DNA of 64,000 nucleotides from Dipteris shenzhenensis (GCA_047967505.1 CM106540.1), one strand, 5' to 3'. Numbered from the stretch's first letter, positions 9,626 to 20,801 are shown. Program-made: numbers and translations. The notes: generated from the sequence alone by a model not told the origin.

Positions 9626-11422
9626 CTAAGAGTATGAATAAGGAACGGGATGAATTGTCTGAAAGGGAGTACCATACCCATTGTTGTACAATTTCGTAAG
9701 ACCATTGTAACCCTGCATGCCATCTCTTTGGTACTGATACCAAATTTGCTGCTCCTGCACCAGCAGTTGTTGCTTCTGCCTGGTGTCTGCCATTTGGACA
9801 TATGCAGGTGGGGGAACGTAGAGGGAAGCTGCAAAAGGGTCTTCCCCGACCTGAGCCACTGGTGCAGGCAATGCCAAGAACGAGGATGCTTGACTTCCAT
9901 GCAATGCAACACTGCTTGCACTACCAGAAGGAATATTTGCAGCCAACTTTTGCCTGTCACAAGCTTGATCATACATACTATCCAGAAGCAAACGATCAAA
10001 TCCTCCTGCCATTGTGTTATTAGTACGTTTGGAAAATTCGCTAGGGGAAGTCAATAGGGCGAGTTCCCAGCCAGCAGTAGATTTCTCTCCTGCAAATGCT
10101 TGCATTCCTCCCCCTTGGCCTCCTCCAGAAGAAAAGCCTTCCGTGCTTTTGTTTGCAGAAGAGTCAGTTCCTGAGAAAAGCGCTAGTGCAAGCCTGTCTC
10201 CAAGCTCCTTGGTAGAGACTGTCGCTTGATCCAATTCTAGTAGGTCTGTTGCACTCTGTTCCTTTTGCGAACCTGGATCCTGCTTTACTGGTGGAGCTGG
10301 AAGGGGCTTCGTCCCATTTACCTCATAACAAACTTCATCCACTTCTAACTCTCTCGCTGGACTTTTAGGCCTTGGTTCCGCACTCCTCCTGCGGCGACTG
10401 AGTGAATTTGTCTCAGAACGATCCTTGAGAAAATCTTTTATGGTCTCCAGAAGATCCTCGGAAACTTTCTGCACCAACGGATACTCTGAAGTTCTGCAAA
10501 CTCTTAGATTCTTGCAGAAGTTGTAAAAAGAAGCCAGCTCATCTACTTGCTTAGCTCCCCTCGTATATGCTTCAAAAGCTTTCACACAGTCGAGATACTC
10601 CATATCGAAGAAGGCATCCAGAATAATGGCCAAGCCATCGCAAATATCAATATAGAGCTGGAAACTTTCCCTCACAACGGCGTACAGGGCAATTTGAACC
10701 AAACGATTCATCTTGGCAGCACCGGTTGGTCGGCAAGCGAGTACACGTTCCAACAGACGCTGCATCAGAGGAATCCTTTCAAGCAGTTCCTTAGGTTTCA
10801 AATCCTTGACAGCTTTGATTTTCGAGGTTGGCCCAGACACATCCCTTCTTCCATTGTCAAAGTGACGATCGGATCCGTTGAACGATCCGTAGCCGTCATA
10901 AATTGAGCTTCGGTGGTTCAAAGATCTATCCTCGGGATGAGGCTTTCCACTCCAGTTATAGTCAAGGCGCTCATCTAGAAACAGCGCATATGTGCGCACA
11001 AAAACGGAATAGTCCCATGCGCCATGAGAATGCGAGTCGTCTCTAAAATTGCATAGATTCAACACTCTTACTCCCCTCCGCCCTCCCAATAGAAGCTCTT
11101 CCTGAAAGGAGAAGTCGCCCTCGCGAAGGAGACGGTGTATAAGCACGAGAGCCTTGATAGCCACAATCCAATTGTGGGTTTTACAGAGGCGCCTGGCGAG
11201 TCCTGCAACACAGGCGTTAACGTAACCCCTTGAATAAGAAGTGAGGTGGAGGATTTCCTGCACGTATTTCTCCTCGACTGGAACCTCGTCATGGCTGGTG
11301 GCTTTCACCAAAGCCACCTCTACATCTGGAGCACGAGTGCTGGCGACTTTTGCGAGTCCGATGCTGGTTTGGTCTTTGAGGGAGCCCAGGGCCCTGCGGA
11401 GCTTGCGCTGCAAAGGCGACAT
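9626..11422 (-). CDS. ANTH-domain clathrin assembly protein (AP180/CALM family, plant ECA type)
   Basis: This single-exon gene encodes 598 residues and is the only clearly intact host gene here. Such adaptors bind phosphoinositides at the plasma membrane or trans-Golgi and recruit clathrin. The ANTH domain spans about residues 28-330; it has the KAT...EEKY lipid-binding site (40-53), followed by LTSYSRGYVNAC and WIVAIKALVLIHRLLREGD. The second ANTH half includes SEYPLVQKVSEDLLETI. The C-terminal half is disordered: an Arg-rich SRRRRS stretch near 342, a clathrin-box-like LLELD (394-398), a DPF adaptin-ear motif (528-530) and a Gln-rich, Tyr-rich tail. Length and lack of introns match the Arabidopsis At2g25430/At4g32285 group. 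The start is the first Met of a conserved SPLQRKLRRALGSLKD N-terminus. A variable insert at about 160-205 separates the two ANTH parts. The CpG-rich sequence upstream is its likely promoter and 5' UTR. Confidence 0.93.
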   Translation of the reverse strand: MSPLQRKLRRALGSLKDQTSIGLAKVASTRAPDVEVALVKATSHDEVPVEEKYVQEILHLTSYSRGYVNACVAGLARRLCKTHNWIVAIKALVLIHRLLREGDFSFQEELLLGGRRGVRVLNLCNFRDDSHSHGAWDYSVFVRTYALFLDERLDYNWSGKPHPEDRSLNHRSSIYDGYGSFNGSDRHFDNGRRDVSGPTSKIKAVKDLKPKELLERIPLMQRLLERVLACRPTGAAKMNRLVQIALYAVVRESFQLYIDICDGLAIILDAFFDMEYLDCVKAFEAYTRGAKQVDELASFYNFCKNLRVCRTSEYPLVQKVSEDLLETIKDFLKDRSETNSLSRRRRSAEPRPKSPARELEVDEVCYEVNGTKPLPAPPVKQDPGSQKEQSATDLLELDQATVSTKELGDRLALALFSGTDSSANKSTEGFSSGGGQGGGMQAFAGEKSTAGWELALLTSPSEFSKRTNNTMAGGFDRLLLDSMYDQACDRQKLAANIPSGSASSVALHGSQASSFLALPAPVAQVGEDPFAASLYVPPPAYVQMADTRQKQQLLVQEQQIWYQYQRDGMQGYNGLTKLYNNGYGTPFQTIHPVPYSYS

Positions 11423-12160
11423 GGTTTCGGCGGGAGGAATGCTGGAAAGCTAAAGAATTTGGATCCAAAGTTATGGTTTTCGAGCAACGCAGGACGCGCC
11501 GGCGCATAAGAGCATCGCACGAAAAAGGAGCTGCCCCCGACAGTGCAAGCTGCTACGAAAGCAAGAGAAGGACCACGATGATGCCGAGCCGGTCCTGGGG
11601 GAGATCAAGAGGACGATCAACGGCAATTTCAAATTCCCAGAGGCCCAGTGGACGGAATCTTCCGATCAGATCACCGGCTGTGCGTTGCGTCGTGCGCGTG
11701 CAGCAGAAGGCGTAGATTGCATTGATAGAGTGGGAATCAAAACGGCGTCTACAAGAGGAGGAAATCAGCCTGCCAGGTTGATGGAGACGCAGGAAAGAGA
11801 TCAATGCATCCGTGCACAAGTACTCGCGATCATGTGGCAGCAGCTATAGCCAGGGATGTCGAAGGAATGGAAGAGACCGTCGCGGCCAAAATCAGCTGCA
11901 GCAATCTAGGAGAGCGCTGCAAAATGAAAGGAGAAGGTGTGATGAAGATGATAACGATCAACCACAAGAAGGATGCGTTGCTTGCGAGAGAGAAGTGATG
12001 ATGTGCGAGCAAAATCAAGGCGAAGGTGGAGCGACGGAACGTCGAGATGAAGCAATAAGACGGAAATGTTTCCAATGTATGATGGAAATTCTGTCGAGAA
12101 GAAGAAGAAGAAGAGAAACAGCGCAATCTCTTCAACAGAAGTTGAGGAGAGAAGCCAGCT
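11423..12160 (-). promoter_or_regulatory. GC-rich 5' flank and probable 5' UTR of the clathrin adaptor gene
   Basis: This stretch is visibly richer in GC and CpG than its surroundings and ends in a GAAGAA run (12099-12116), which reads as CT-rich (CTTCTT) on the gene strand, as in many plant leader regions. Open frames on the plus strand here have biased, Arg-rich translations without domains and are best seen as composition artefacts. No TATA box can be assigned with confidence. Confidence 0.45.
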
Positions 12161-12928
12161 GAATGGTAGTTCCCTTCACAGAACGGTGGTTAGTTGTCTA
12201 AACATCCTCTCTTAACCTAACTACTCCTTTTCATTCACCCGAGTTGGCTTGGAGTTCTCCACTCACAATCCCAAGACGAGACATTGTATCATGTCAGAAG
12301 CTGGTCACGTTCTGATAAGGTGGAATGCAACCTGCCACCGCATAATTTTTCATTGACATCTGTTGATCCCCAGGCGCATGATTGTGAAACCCCCCTAACA
12401 TGGATGCAGCATCATTGTCTCTCGCCTTACATGATTCAAAGACAGTCATTGCAAACACGATAACCTACAACACTAGCCATTGAGATTGGATATTCATCAA
12501 ATAGCATTATGTTACACACGGGAACAAGGTGAGGTTGGGAGTTTTCTGGAGTTCATATCGTTCAAGTCTACATGTTGGAACATGCTTTTCATTTTATGCC
12601 ATTGAATTCCAGATCTCTTCTAGATCCACATCAAGCAAGCTCGGCTCCTAAATAGTCTACTCTAGGTCCAATGTTTGGGAGGAGATGGCCATGCAAACCC
12701 AAAATATTGGTCCATGCTACAAGCAGTGCATGCCCCTACTCCAACTCCCATCGTTCTACAAAGTTCAAAGTAACACAATAAGCTAGTGGAGAAGGTATGA
12801 AGTGGCATGGTTCATGTGTACATGGAAGATTTGTCATAGTTACAACAATTTGTTCAATGATGTTTTCATTTACACCAAAATATTGGTCCATGCTACAAGA
12901 TGTGTATGCACCCACTCTAGCTCCCATC
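12161..12928. repeat. Non-coding flank with a 53-bp direct repeat at the Copia B breakpoint
   Basis: No gene is seen. The sequence caaaatattggtccatgctacaag followed by a (c/t)atgc(a)cc(c/a)(c)tact(c)...ctcccatc stretch occurs at 12700-12752 and again at 12875-12928. The second copy ends exactly where Copia B sequence begins. Confidence 0.65.
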
Positions 12929-14403
12929 CCATCAATACACGACAATACTCAAACCGCTGACTAGGTAGCCTCTTTACCTCCCTGATGAAATGGTACCTGA
13001 CCTCAATGTGTTTGGTCTTTGCATCAAAGACCGGATTCGGTACACCTGTATGAATCCCCAAATCTCCCACTAGCCGATCAAGCCATATAGCCTTCTTGCA
13101 ACCCTCTGTGGCTACAACATACTCAGCCTCTGTGGTAGACAAAGCAATGCACTTCTGTGCGCGAGACATCCACGACACTGCACCACCTGCAAAGGTGAAC
13201 ACATAACCAGAAGTGGATCTCCTACTATCCACATGCCCTGCATAGTCTGAATCTGTGTACCCAAGTAAACGCATGTCTCCTTTACCAAAGCAAATGCACA
13301 TCTCCTTGGTACCCTTCATGTACCTCATGATGCACTTAACTGCCTCCCAATGCCTCTTTCCTGGATTAGCCATATACCGGCTAACAACTCCCACTGCAAA
13401 TGCAATGTCTGGTCTAGTAGCTATCATAGCATACATAAGATTCCCAACTGCTGATGCATAAGGAACCTTGGCCATCATGGCCCTCTCCTCATCTGATTTG
13501 GGACTATCTGTATGACTCAGTTTCACATATGGAGGCAATGGAGTACTCACTGCCTTCCCCCCCTCCATATTGAAACGCTGCAATACTTTTGTAACATACT
13601 CTTTTTGTGAAAGCCAAAGGAGTTTCCTACTCCGATCACGCGTGATGCGCATACCAAGAATATGACCTGCAAGTCCCAAATCCTTCATATCAAAGGCCTC
13701 ATGCAACTTGGCCTTTAATGCATCTAGCTCATAAGTATTCTTGCTAGCCAATAGCATATCATCCACATATAGTGCCAAGATTATCAGGCTATTATCCTTA
13801 GCTCTTTTAGTGTAGAGGCAGTGATCAATTTCACTCCTTCTAAAACCCTGGGACCAAATGAAAGCATCAAACTTCTGATACCATTCTCTAGGTGCTTGCT
13901 TAAGACCATAGAGACTCTTCTTTAGCTTGCAAACTAAATGCTCTTTGCCCTTTTCTTCAAAGCCTTCCGGCTGCACCATGTAAATTTCCTCATGCAAATT
14001 TCCATGCAAGAAAGCTGTCTTGACATCCATCTGCATAAGCTCCATATCCTCTGATGCCACTAGTCCAAGCATGCATCTAAGTGTGGTCATCTTCACAACC
14101 GGAGAGAATATCTCATCAAAGTCCACACCCTTCTCTTGCTTGAACCCTTTAGCAACCAAACGGGCCTTGTACCTAAACAACATCATCACCTGTGACCTTC
14201 ATTTTGTAGACCCATTTACATGGCAATGCTTTCTTTCCATGTGGCAAAGAAACCAAGTCCCAAGTCTTATTCTTCATAAGTGAAATCATCTCTGATTGCA
14301 TAGCATACTCCCACTTGCGTTTATCCTCACGCATCATAGCCTCTCTATAGCAAGAAGGCTCCCCGCAATCAGTAAGCATCACATAGTCTACCCCTTGGAA
14401 CAA
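12929..14403 (-). pseudogene. Copia B reverse transcriptase and RNase H, broken
   Basis: The RT part contains KARLVAKGFKQEKGVDFDE, the QMDVKTAFLHG motif, LYGLKQAPREWYQKFD and the catalytic LYVDDMLLAS. RNase H follows with YTDSDYAGHVDSRRSTSGY and ALSTTEAEY. Two in-frame deletions relative to copy B' remove 14-15 residues including the DSMSAIQLAR motif, which carries a catalytic Asp, and about 24 residues before the C-terminal LPSQ. RNase H is therefore dead even apart from the frameshift near 14,180 that separates the first 76 codons (14,403-14,173) from the rest. Confidence 0.9.
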
Positions 14404-15202
14404 ACCTATCAGGCGGTCTAGACATTCTAGATGATGTTCTCAAGGGCATTTCAGCTTGCTGTCCCACTTGCATATCAGCCACATTTGGCTCATCATTTCC
14501 ACCAATAGATGATCCATCATCTACCCTTGATTGTATACCTGTGGGAGTACTTGGTGGTACCATTTCTTGCACATTTGGTGCATGGACAGCTTGCTGTCTA
14601 TCAACATATGCAGGTGGATTCACATCCTGGAAAGTGATTCTCCTCATTTCCACATCCCTCATGGGTGCCTTATGCATCTTCTTCTCATTGAAGACCACAT
14701 CATGGCTGCGTATGATCTTCTTTGCTTCTGGATCCCAGAGATGATAGCCCATCTCTCCACTTTCACCATAACCCAGAAAGATGCATTTCCTAGACTTAGG
14801 ATCTAGCTTCTTTCGAACCTCTTTTGGCACATGTGCATATGCCTCACACCCAAATATACGCAAATGAGAGTAAGAGGGCTTCTTGCCACTCCATGCCTCT
14901 TCAGGAATACCACCATCCAAACTCTTACTAGGTGATCTATTGATCACATGCACTGCAGTCTTCATTGCCTCAGCCCAAAAACCACCAGAAAGACTTGCAT
15001 TGGAAAGCATGCATTGCAACCTTTCTTGAATGGTACGGTTCATCTTTTCTGCAACTGGATTTTGCTCTGGAGTACGAGGGGATGTAAGCTCCCTCTTAAT
15101 CCCACGAGTATCATAGAAATGCTGAAAGTTATGAGAGAGATACTCTCCACCATTGTCAGTCCGTAGGCATTTAAGCGTTCTACCTGACAGATTCTCAACC
15201 AA
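14369..15202 (-). pseudogene. Copia B integrase core and hinge
   Basis: This frame of 277 residues holds the second half of the integrase: RTDNGGEY (second catalytic Asp), SPRTPEQNPVAEKMNRT (catalytic Glu), SGGFWAEAM, the GCEAYAHVPKE and CIFLGYGE motifs, and a variable hinge rich in Pro and Met. It is cut from the upstream part by an in-frame TAG (CAG in B') at 15,215 and ends by a 1-nt insertion near 14,398, after which the frame resumes at 14,403. Confidence 0.9.
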
Positions 15203-15214
15203 GGCCAGCCATTT

Positions 15215-16072
15215 CTAAAATACCTGGAGCACATCACTCTTCCGAGCTATAGCATAAGCCCACACTTTCCTAGTTGCATCATCAATGAATGTCACATAGT
15301 ATTCAGCCCCGCCTAATAACCGTGTAGGCATGGGACCACATACGTCTGAATGCACCAAATCAAGCATTTCAAACTCTTTCTTTCCCCTTCTTTTATGGGC
15401 TGATTTAGTCTGCTTCCCATAGAGACAGTGCTCACAAAATTCAAAATCAGAGAAACTCAAATGCGGTACATAACCCAAACGGCATAAGAGTTCCATTCCA
15501 TTTTGGCTCATGTGCCCCAACCTGCAATGCCACAAAGAAGTGCTTGGCTGCTCGGTTATTGCAACAACATGATCAAATACCCCTGATACATGTAAGGGAT
15601 ACAAAGTCCCACACTTGGAACCCCTAGCCAAAAGCATAGAGCCCTTTTGAATTTTCCAACTTTGAAAGCCAAAAGTGGTGTGAAAACCAGCATCATCTAG
15701 CTGACCCACTGAAATAAGACTCTTGGTCAACTTAGGCACATGTCTCACATGTTTCAAAACAAATGTAGACCCATTTGCAAAAGAAAACTTTATGTCACCT
15801 GCTCCCACTATGTCACATGCATAGTCATTTCCAAGATGCACACAACCTGTCTTTCCACTATCATAAGTGGAGAACCATTCCCTATGGGGAGTAACATGGA
15901 ATGAAGCACCAGAATCCAAAATCCAATCCTGGGAATATGCATCATCTGAAGTGGTAAGCAACTCTGTAGATAAACTAGACATGAAGAGAACGTCATTGTC
16001 ACTATCATGTGTGACTGCATTGATCTCCTCGATCTTCACTTTTCCTTTGTCCTCCCTTGGACTCTCTTCCTT
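15215..16072 (-). pseudogene. Copia B protease, GAG-pre-integrase and integrase start
   Basis: The aspartic protease active site is WILDSGASFHVTP. Downstream are HVRHVPKLTKSLISVGQLD, the pre-integrase zinc-binding region (HCRLGHMS...CEHCLYGKQ) and HSDVCGPMPT with the first integrase Asp, then YYVTFIDDATRKVWAY. The frame is in phase with gag but separated from it by one TAA at 16,073-16,075. Confidence 0.9.
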
Positions 16073-16903
16073 TTAATTTGCACCCCAATTTGCATTCTTT
16101 TTCTTATCCCTTTGCTCTCTTTTTAGCTTGTAGCAATCCTTTTTCATATGGCCCTTCTTGCCACAGTGGTAACACTCAATGTTCCGTGCCCTGGATTTGC
16201 TACGTGACTTCCCTCTTTCTTGGGACTTCCCCCTGAACTGTGATCTGCCCCTCTGCACATTTAAGGCTGCATCCTGCTTGTTGCCATCCATAGATTTCCA
16301 TCTAATCTCCTCGGCCAACAAGCTACCCACAACATCATCAAATTTCAGTACTCCACCAGGTGTAGAGTTACTAACAGCTGTACGGAAGGTATCCCATGAG
16401 GATGGCAATGAACATAAGAGAAATATTGCCTTAGTCTCCGCATCAAAATTCATTTTCTGAGCCTGAAGCTGGTTGAAAATAATATTGAATTCATTCAAGT
16501 GAGAAACAATGGAGACCCCTTCTTTCATCTGCAGCTCAAACAACCTCTTCATGAGGTAAACTTTATTAGAGGCAATTTCCTTCTCATAAGTGGCACACAG
16601 TTTCTTCCACAAATCTTCCGTAGTCTGCTCATTTACTACTGTGAAATAAACTGACTCTGCAAGATGAAGTCTAATAGTAGACTTTGCTAATGCATCCAAC
16701 TCATTCCAATCATCCTCAGACATATTTGCAGGCTTTAAAGCTTCAATCCCTGCCAAGGGTTTAATCTGCTTCTTTTGAATAAGCACATCCCTTATTTGTT
16801 CTTTCCACAAAGAAAAGTTTGTCCCATCAAACTTTTTAATGCTGAAAAACTCCTTTTCAGGCATGGAAGAGGATGCCATGATGCAAATGAAACAAAATCC
16901 CAA
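16073..16903 (-). pseudogene. Copia B Gag
   Basis: Gag capsid domain of the UBN2 type: FDGTNFSLWKEQIRDVLIQK near the start, LYLMKRLFELQ-like and LPSSWDTFRTAVSN motifs, then a basic linker and a zinc knuckle CYHCGKKGHMKKDC (CX2CX4HX4C). The likely start is the second Met (at 16,879, MASSS), because this is the start conserved in copia Gag proteins and the upstream octapeptide is hydrophobic leader. The frame ends at a TAA that is CAA in copy B', so Gag-Pol was originally one frame. Confidence 0.9.
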
Positions 16904-18295
16904 ATGCTAGTCCCTGCAAGAGAGAATCACACCAAATACCAGGCGCACCCAAATGTGTATGCCACAATAGACTGAAATATCACAAAAAAACTCAAAGCTC
17001 AAAGCATCAAAAGATGCATCTGACTCATGTGCATATACTATGCAGCCATATGAGCAAATCTGGCCCAAAAGAAAATGCCAATAAGTGCCAAATGACTCAA
17101 GCATAAACACTGTCCACTGGCATATGCATCAATAATGTCTCATCCAAGAGAGCATAGCACTATCAGTGCATCACCTGCAATGTTTCAAAGCTATCCCTCA
17201 GCTTAAAATAGCATCCATGTGCAAAGCGTCCATAAAAATAGCATCCCACAAGGCAATTTTGGCCTATCAGCGCATCCAATAAGGACCGCAATGCATCCAA
17301 ATGGCCTATAAATCATCCACTGCAACCCAATACACACCACGAATGAGCGCACACTGCAACCAGAGTGATCTGCATAAGGTATGCTCAAGAAATCATAGTC
17401 TCACGTTAATGAGCGCTACTGAAAATAGAACCTGAGATGCCTCAAAACATGGGTGCCATTGCATAATCGGAATCAGCAAGAAAATCTGCAAATATCTCTC
17501 TTCTGCCAGAACTCCAAAATCCCAACCGATGAGTGAGAAATGGGAGTCAACACTTATCCACTGCCATGTGGCATAAATCTAAGGTTTCAAAACCTTAGTA
17601 TGAAAAATGCATAACAGAGAGACGAAATCGAATACACAGAGATTTATAACTCTAAAAATCCTTCACCGAATCGCGCAAGAACTGATAGGTAGGGGTTTTT
17701 GGGCATCCGGAACGCAATGGGACAGACGGTTTTGGAAACTGTGGTCTCAATCACTGGGTCCAACACACGGACTGAAAAACGTTTTTGGAAACAGAGCTAT
17801 CTGTAAACTCCACCGGAGTGCGAATGATGAGCAACATAGAAGTTTTAGGACCTCCTGAGTCCACCATAACTGACAGATCTGTAAATGGTTGCTCTAAACT
17901 TGAGTTCCAACACCCGGGCAAAAAACGCAGGAACTGACACAGTGAGTCAGAAATCCAATGAAATGATCCCAGATTCAAGAATGAAGGTGTTTCCAAGCTC
18001 CTGAAGTGAAGTGGACACCAAAAGCAAGCAATAGTTGCCTCTACAAGTCAATATGGAGTCTCTGTCATCGAATGGAACAGGGAAAAGCTCAAAAAACGAC
18101 TTTTTCTTTGAAAGCTCTTAACAGGCTCTCAAAACCACTTCACAAAGCCAAAGTGACTTTCCCAAAGGTTCCTCCAAGGTCTCTGCACACTCGGATGCAA
18201 GTAAAGTCACCCACAAAGCTTCCCACAAAGCTCCTCCTTCCTCCCACAGAGCTACTGAGCTTCAAGCATTCACGCACGCTTAGCTAGATCACCCG

Positions 18296-18308
18296 GGCTC
18301 TGATACCA
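18296..18308 (-). other. Primer-binding site of Copia B (tRNA-iMet)
   Basis: On the minus strand this reads TGGTATCAGAGCC, the usual plant copia match to the 3' end of initiator-methionine tRNA, separated by two bases from the LTR. Confidence 0.9.
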
Positions 18309-18310
18309 GT

Positions 18311-18481
18311 TGAGAGTGCTCTCAACGGAAGCAAGAACGGAAGAAGGAGAGAGAGAGACAGAGAGCCACACAAGTTTTGGTGGGTGCAGAACCACCCTAA
18401 TCTTCTTTTTCATTCATTTATATATGTGTTTGAGTATTGTACATAACTGGGGTGAAGGCACAGTGACTTTTAACCCCCACA
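18311..18481 (-). repeat. 5' LTR of Copia B (171 bp)
   Basis: The segment reads tgagagtgctctcaac... to ...ttaacccccaca on the plus strand, so the LTR runs TG...CA on its own strand. The boundary is set by the primer site on one side and by comparison with the LTR stub of B' (51,062-51,107) on the other. It is unusually short for copia. Confidence 0.85.
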
Positions 18482-18972
18482 TGCGCTCACACCTTCACCT
18501 ATTTGTGGTCATGCATGATGCATGAGACTCAAACCTGGAGTAGCGAGGCTCAGCTTCCGTGAGACACTCAATGGTAACCCTGTCTTGGGATGATATTTGG
18601 GGAACAAACTCCCTGAGTTTGAGTTGTACTTCTTTCATGGCTATTTTCATTGGCGTAGTTATTTCCTATGGATGTGGAGCTAAAAACTGCAAGGCGCATG
18701 CACCCCTCGTGGCCCAGAAGTGTACATCTCCTTGTTCCTAGTATGCATCTCCTTGTTCCGGGCAGTGGTAGCTGGAACATATAGCCTGTGTGTGGGATCC
18801 TTGAATCCTTGGACTTTGGAGTGGACTTTGGGTATATGGGGATCAAACTCCCTGAGTTTGAGCTATACTCCTTCCGTGTGCACATTGCTTGTAATCATTG
18901 ACCTTGGTGTATTTGGGTATCAAACTCCCTTGAGCTTGTCCTGTTGAAGTAGATCATTCGGCTTGGTCACCT
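18482..18972. repeat. Flank with dispersed short repeats
   Basis: No gene is seen. A phrase of the form t(a/t)t(a/t)tggg(g)(a/t)a(t/a)caaactccctgag(t/c)ttgag occurs around 18,594, 18,834 and 18,909. tctccttgttcc occurs twice near 18,727-18,759. The pattern suggests local duplication or decayed repeat units. Confidence 0.5.
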
Positions 18973-20801
18973 TTACTCATTAATTACCCTGCATTTGGCC
19001 GACTGTACTCTGTGGATGTTAACATGCCTCCTTTCATGTTGCTGATCCATCCTCGGGTTAGCCGCACTGGAGGAGATTGGTGGTGAGAGGATGGCATAGT
19101 GATCCAGCTGCCTTGACGTGAGGCGAGTGAGATACGAGCGATACTTCCAAAAATGGGTGGCATGCATATCCTCGTAAGTGCGAAGGTAATGCCCATGGAG
19201 ATTGCAGATGCGGAGGTAGAGGCGGAGGTCCTGAAATTGAGTTGGACCAATGTTGGGGTTGAAGACAATCTGGTTGGTTAGATTGTGAATGCGATCGTCG
19301 ATGGGGTGGCTGTGGGTGGGAAGATTGCAGAGGAGTAAGAGGATGAGGTAGTTGAAATGGACGGCGACGACGATGGCTGGATCTGGCATTGAGCCATAGG
19401 TGTCGTTGAATGACTGGAAGTGGAAGCAAAAACCCTTTTGCGTCATATCTTTTGGAAAGTTGTACCTAGGAAAATTGTAGAACACATTGGGGTCCTGTTG
19501 CTGGAGAACTTGAAAGGTGGCCCAAGTCCAATGTCATTCCATGGGCATGTAGAGTGGGTGGATTCGACGATCTATGGGCACGCTGCAGTAGTAGTGCCAA
19601 AATTTCTCCAACTTCGAAAATGGGAGCCGCCAATTTGGCTGTAGACCAGCATCTGCATCGATCGTGGGGATGGGGGCATCGAAGGCGAGGTTGTATCCTC
19701 CTCTCATGCGCTTAGGATGCGTGCAGCGACAGTCGTCGAGAATGACTACGCTATGAACTGTGTTAGGGGGCACACCTCAACAATTTCATAGAGGTGGAGG
19801 TTGGAGCCCTCGAGCTAGCGCTTCCAATGGTGCATTAGTGCACTATGTGGGAGCTCCTAGAAGGGCTGCAAGTCCAGGTGCCAATTAACATCTTCGGGGG
19901 GAGAAACTAGCGAGGATGGTGGAGCATCGTCATCTGCAATCGGCATGGGCTTCGTCTTCGTGGGGCCTGCAAGAGTTGTGGCGTCAGTGGTTTGTACAAA
20001 ATCTGCTGCTTTGAGCAGCGTATTGAAGGCTTCGTCAGGGAGGTCGACTGGAGCATTGGAGGAGATGGACTGGGAGGGTCCTGCTATGCGGTGGTGGAGT
20101 TGGAGGCATTAGACGAGTACTCGGGCAATGTTGTCTGAGGGAGAGGAGGTTGGGTAGCTTGTTGGGTGGGTTGGGCAGGATCTAGGGGAGGCGGTAATGG
20201 AATATCTGTAGGGGGCGGGTGTATTAAAGAGGGTGACTACATTTTTTCCCTCATCCTCGGTTATTTCCTCTGGGTATGCTACGTGAATTGTCTCAAAATT
20301 GCTCACCAAGGACTCAAGTGAGTCTTGGAGAGCTTGTAGCACCCTATTAAAGAGGATTATTATTCCGAGGGGTTGGTAGGTGGTGGACTGGTAGCCGCCG
20401 CAAGGTGTCCTTGAGCTTGGACTGCCAAGGATTGGCCATAGCCAATTTATATCTGCATGCAGACTTGTCGGAGTGCAGACCCAAGGTGAGAGGTCCTCGG
20501 GCTTTGCGAGTTGCATCACTTCATCGTCCGTAGGATAATTAAGGGACTCAAAGATGACACGGCGCCAGGCATTAAAATTAAGAAGAATGGGATGGGCAGA
20601 TAGGGTTTGGAGATTGGAGGGATGGAGAAGAGATAGAGAAGTGGGCTGAAGGTCAAGAGAGAAATAGGACATGGCTAAGATGGGGCAGCAATGGTTGGGA
20701 TTACAGCGGAGAATGGTGGAGTAGTGAGATCGAGGTGGAAGGTAAGGTTTTGTGCACGGAGTGCATCGAAGTGCATTTGCAGGGTTTGGGCGATTGTGCA
20801 T
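18973..20801 (-). pseudogene. Unrecognised decayed protein-coding region
   Basis: On the minus strand a coherent coding signal runs from 20,801 to 18,973 with several breaks. Parts are 20,801-20,109 (about 230 codons, Pro/Thr/Ser-rich with LNYPTDDEVMQLAKPEDLSPW), an acidic stretch around 20,060-19,780, 19,773-19,534 (RGGYNLAFDAPIPTIDADAG, LPFSKLEKFWHYY) and 19,485-18,973 (NFPRYNFPKDM, FHFQSFNDTYGSM, LRLYLRICNLHGHYLRTYEDMHATHFWKYRSYL). Amino-acid composition and long open pieces argue for real, recently decayed coding sequence. I recognise no domain; it could be a retroelement Gag-like protein or a lineage-specific gene. Confidence 0.4.

Larger units (their letters stand above)
12929..18481 (-). 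mobile_element. Ty1/copia retrotransposon B (5' LTR kept, 3' end lost)
   Basis: In transcription order from 18,481 downward: 5' LTR (18311-18481), primer-binding site, a leader of about 1.4 kb, gag, protease, integrase, reverse transcriptase and RNase H. It breaks off at 12,929 before the polypurine tract and 3' LTR. Copy B' at 51,062-56,076 is nearly the same sequence and shows what is missing. The Gag start and Pol order (IN before RT) place it in Ty1/copia, Tnt1-like by general resemblance. Frame breaks: TAA at 16,073-16,075, TAG at 15,215-15,217, a 1-nt insertion near 14,398, a frameshift near 14,180 and two in-frame deletions in RNase H. It is not autonomous. Confidence 0.92.

Noticed and set aside
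9556-10229. Several frames on both strands over the clathrin adaptor gene
   Set aside because: Frame shadows of an intact 598-codon gene.
11812-12162. 116-codon Arg-rich plus-strand frame
   Set aside because: Reads through the GC-rich 5' flank of the adaptor gene; low-complexity translation, no domain.
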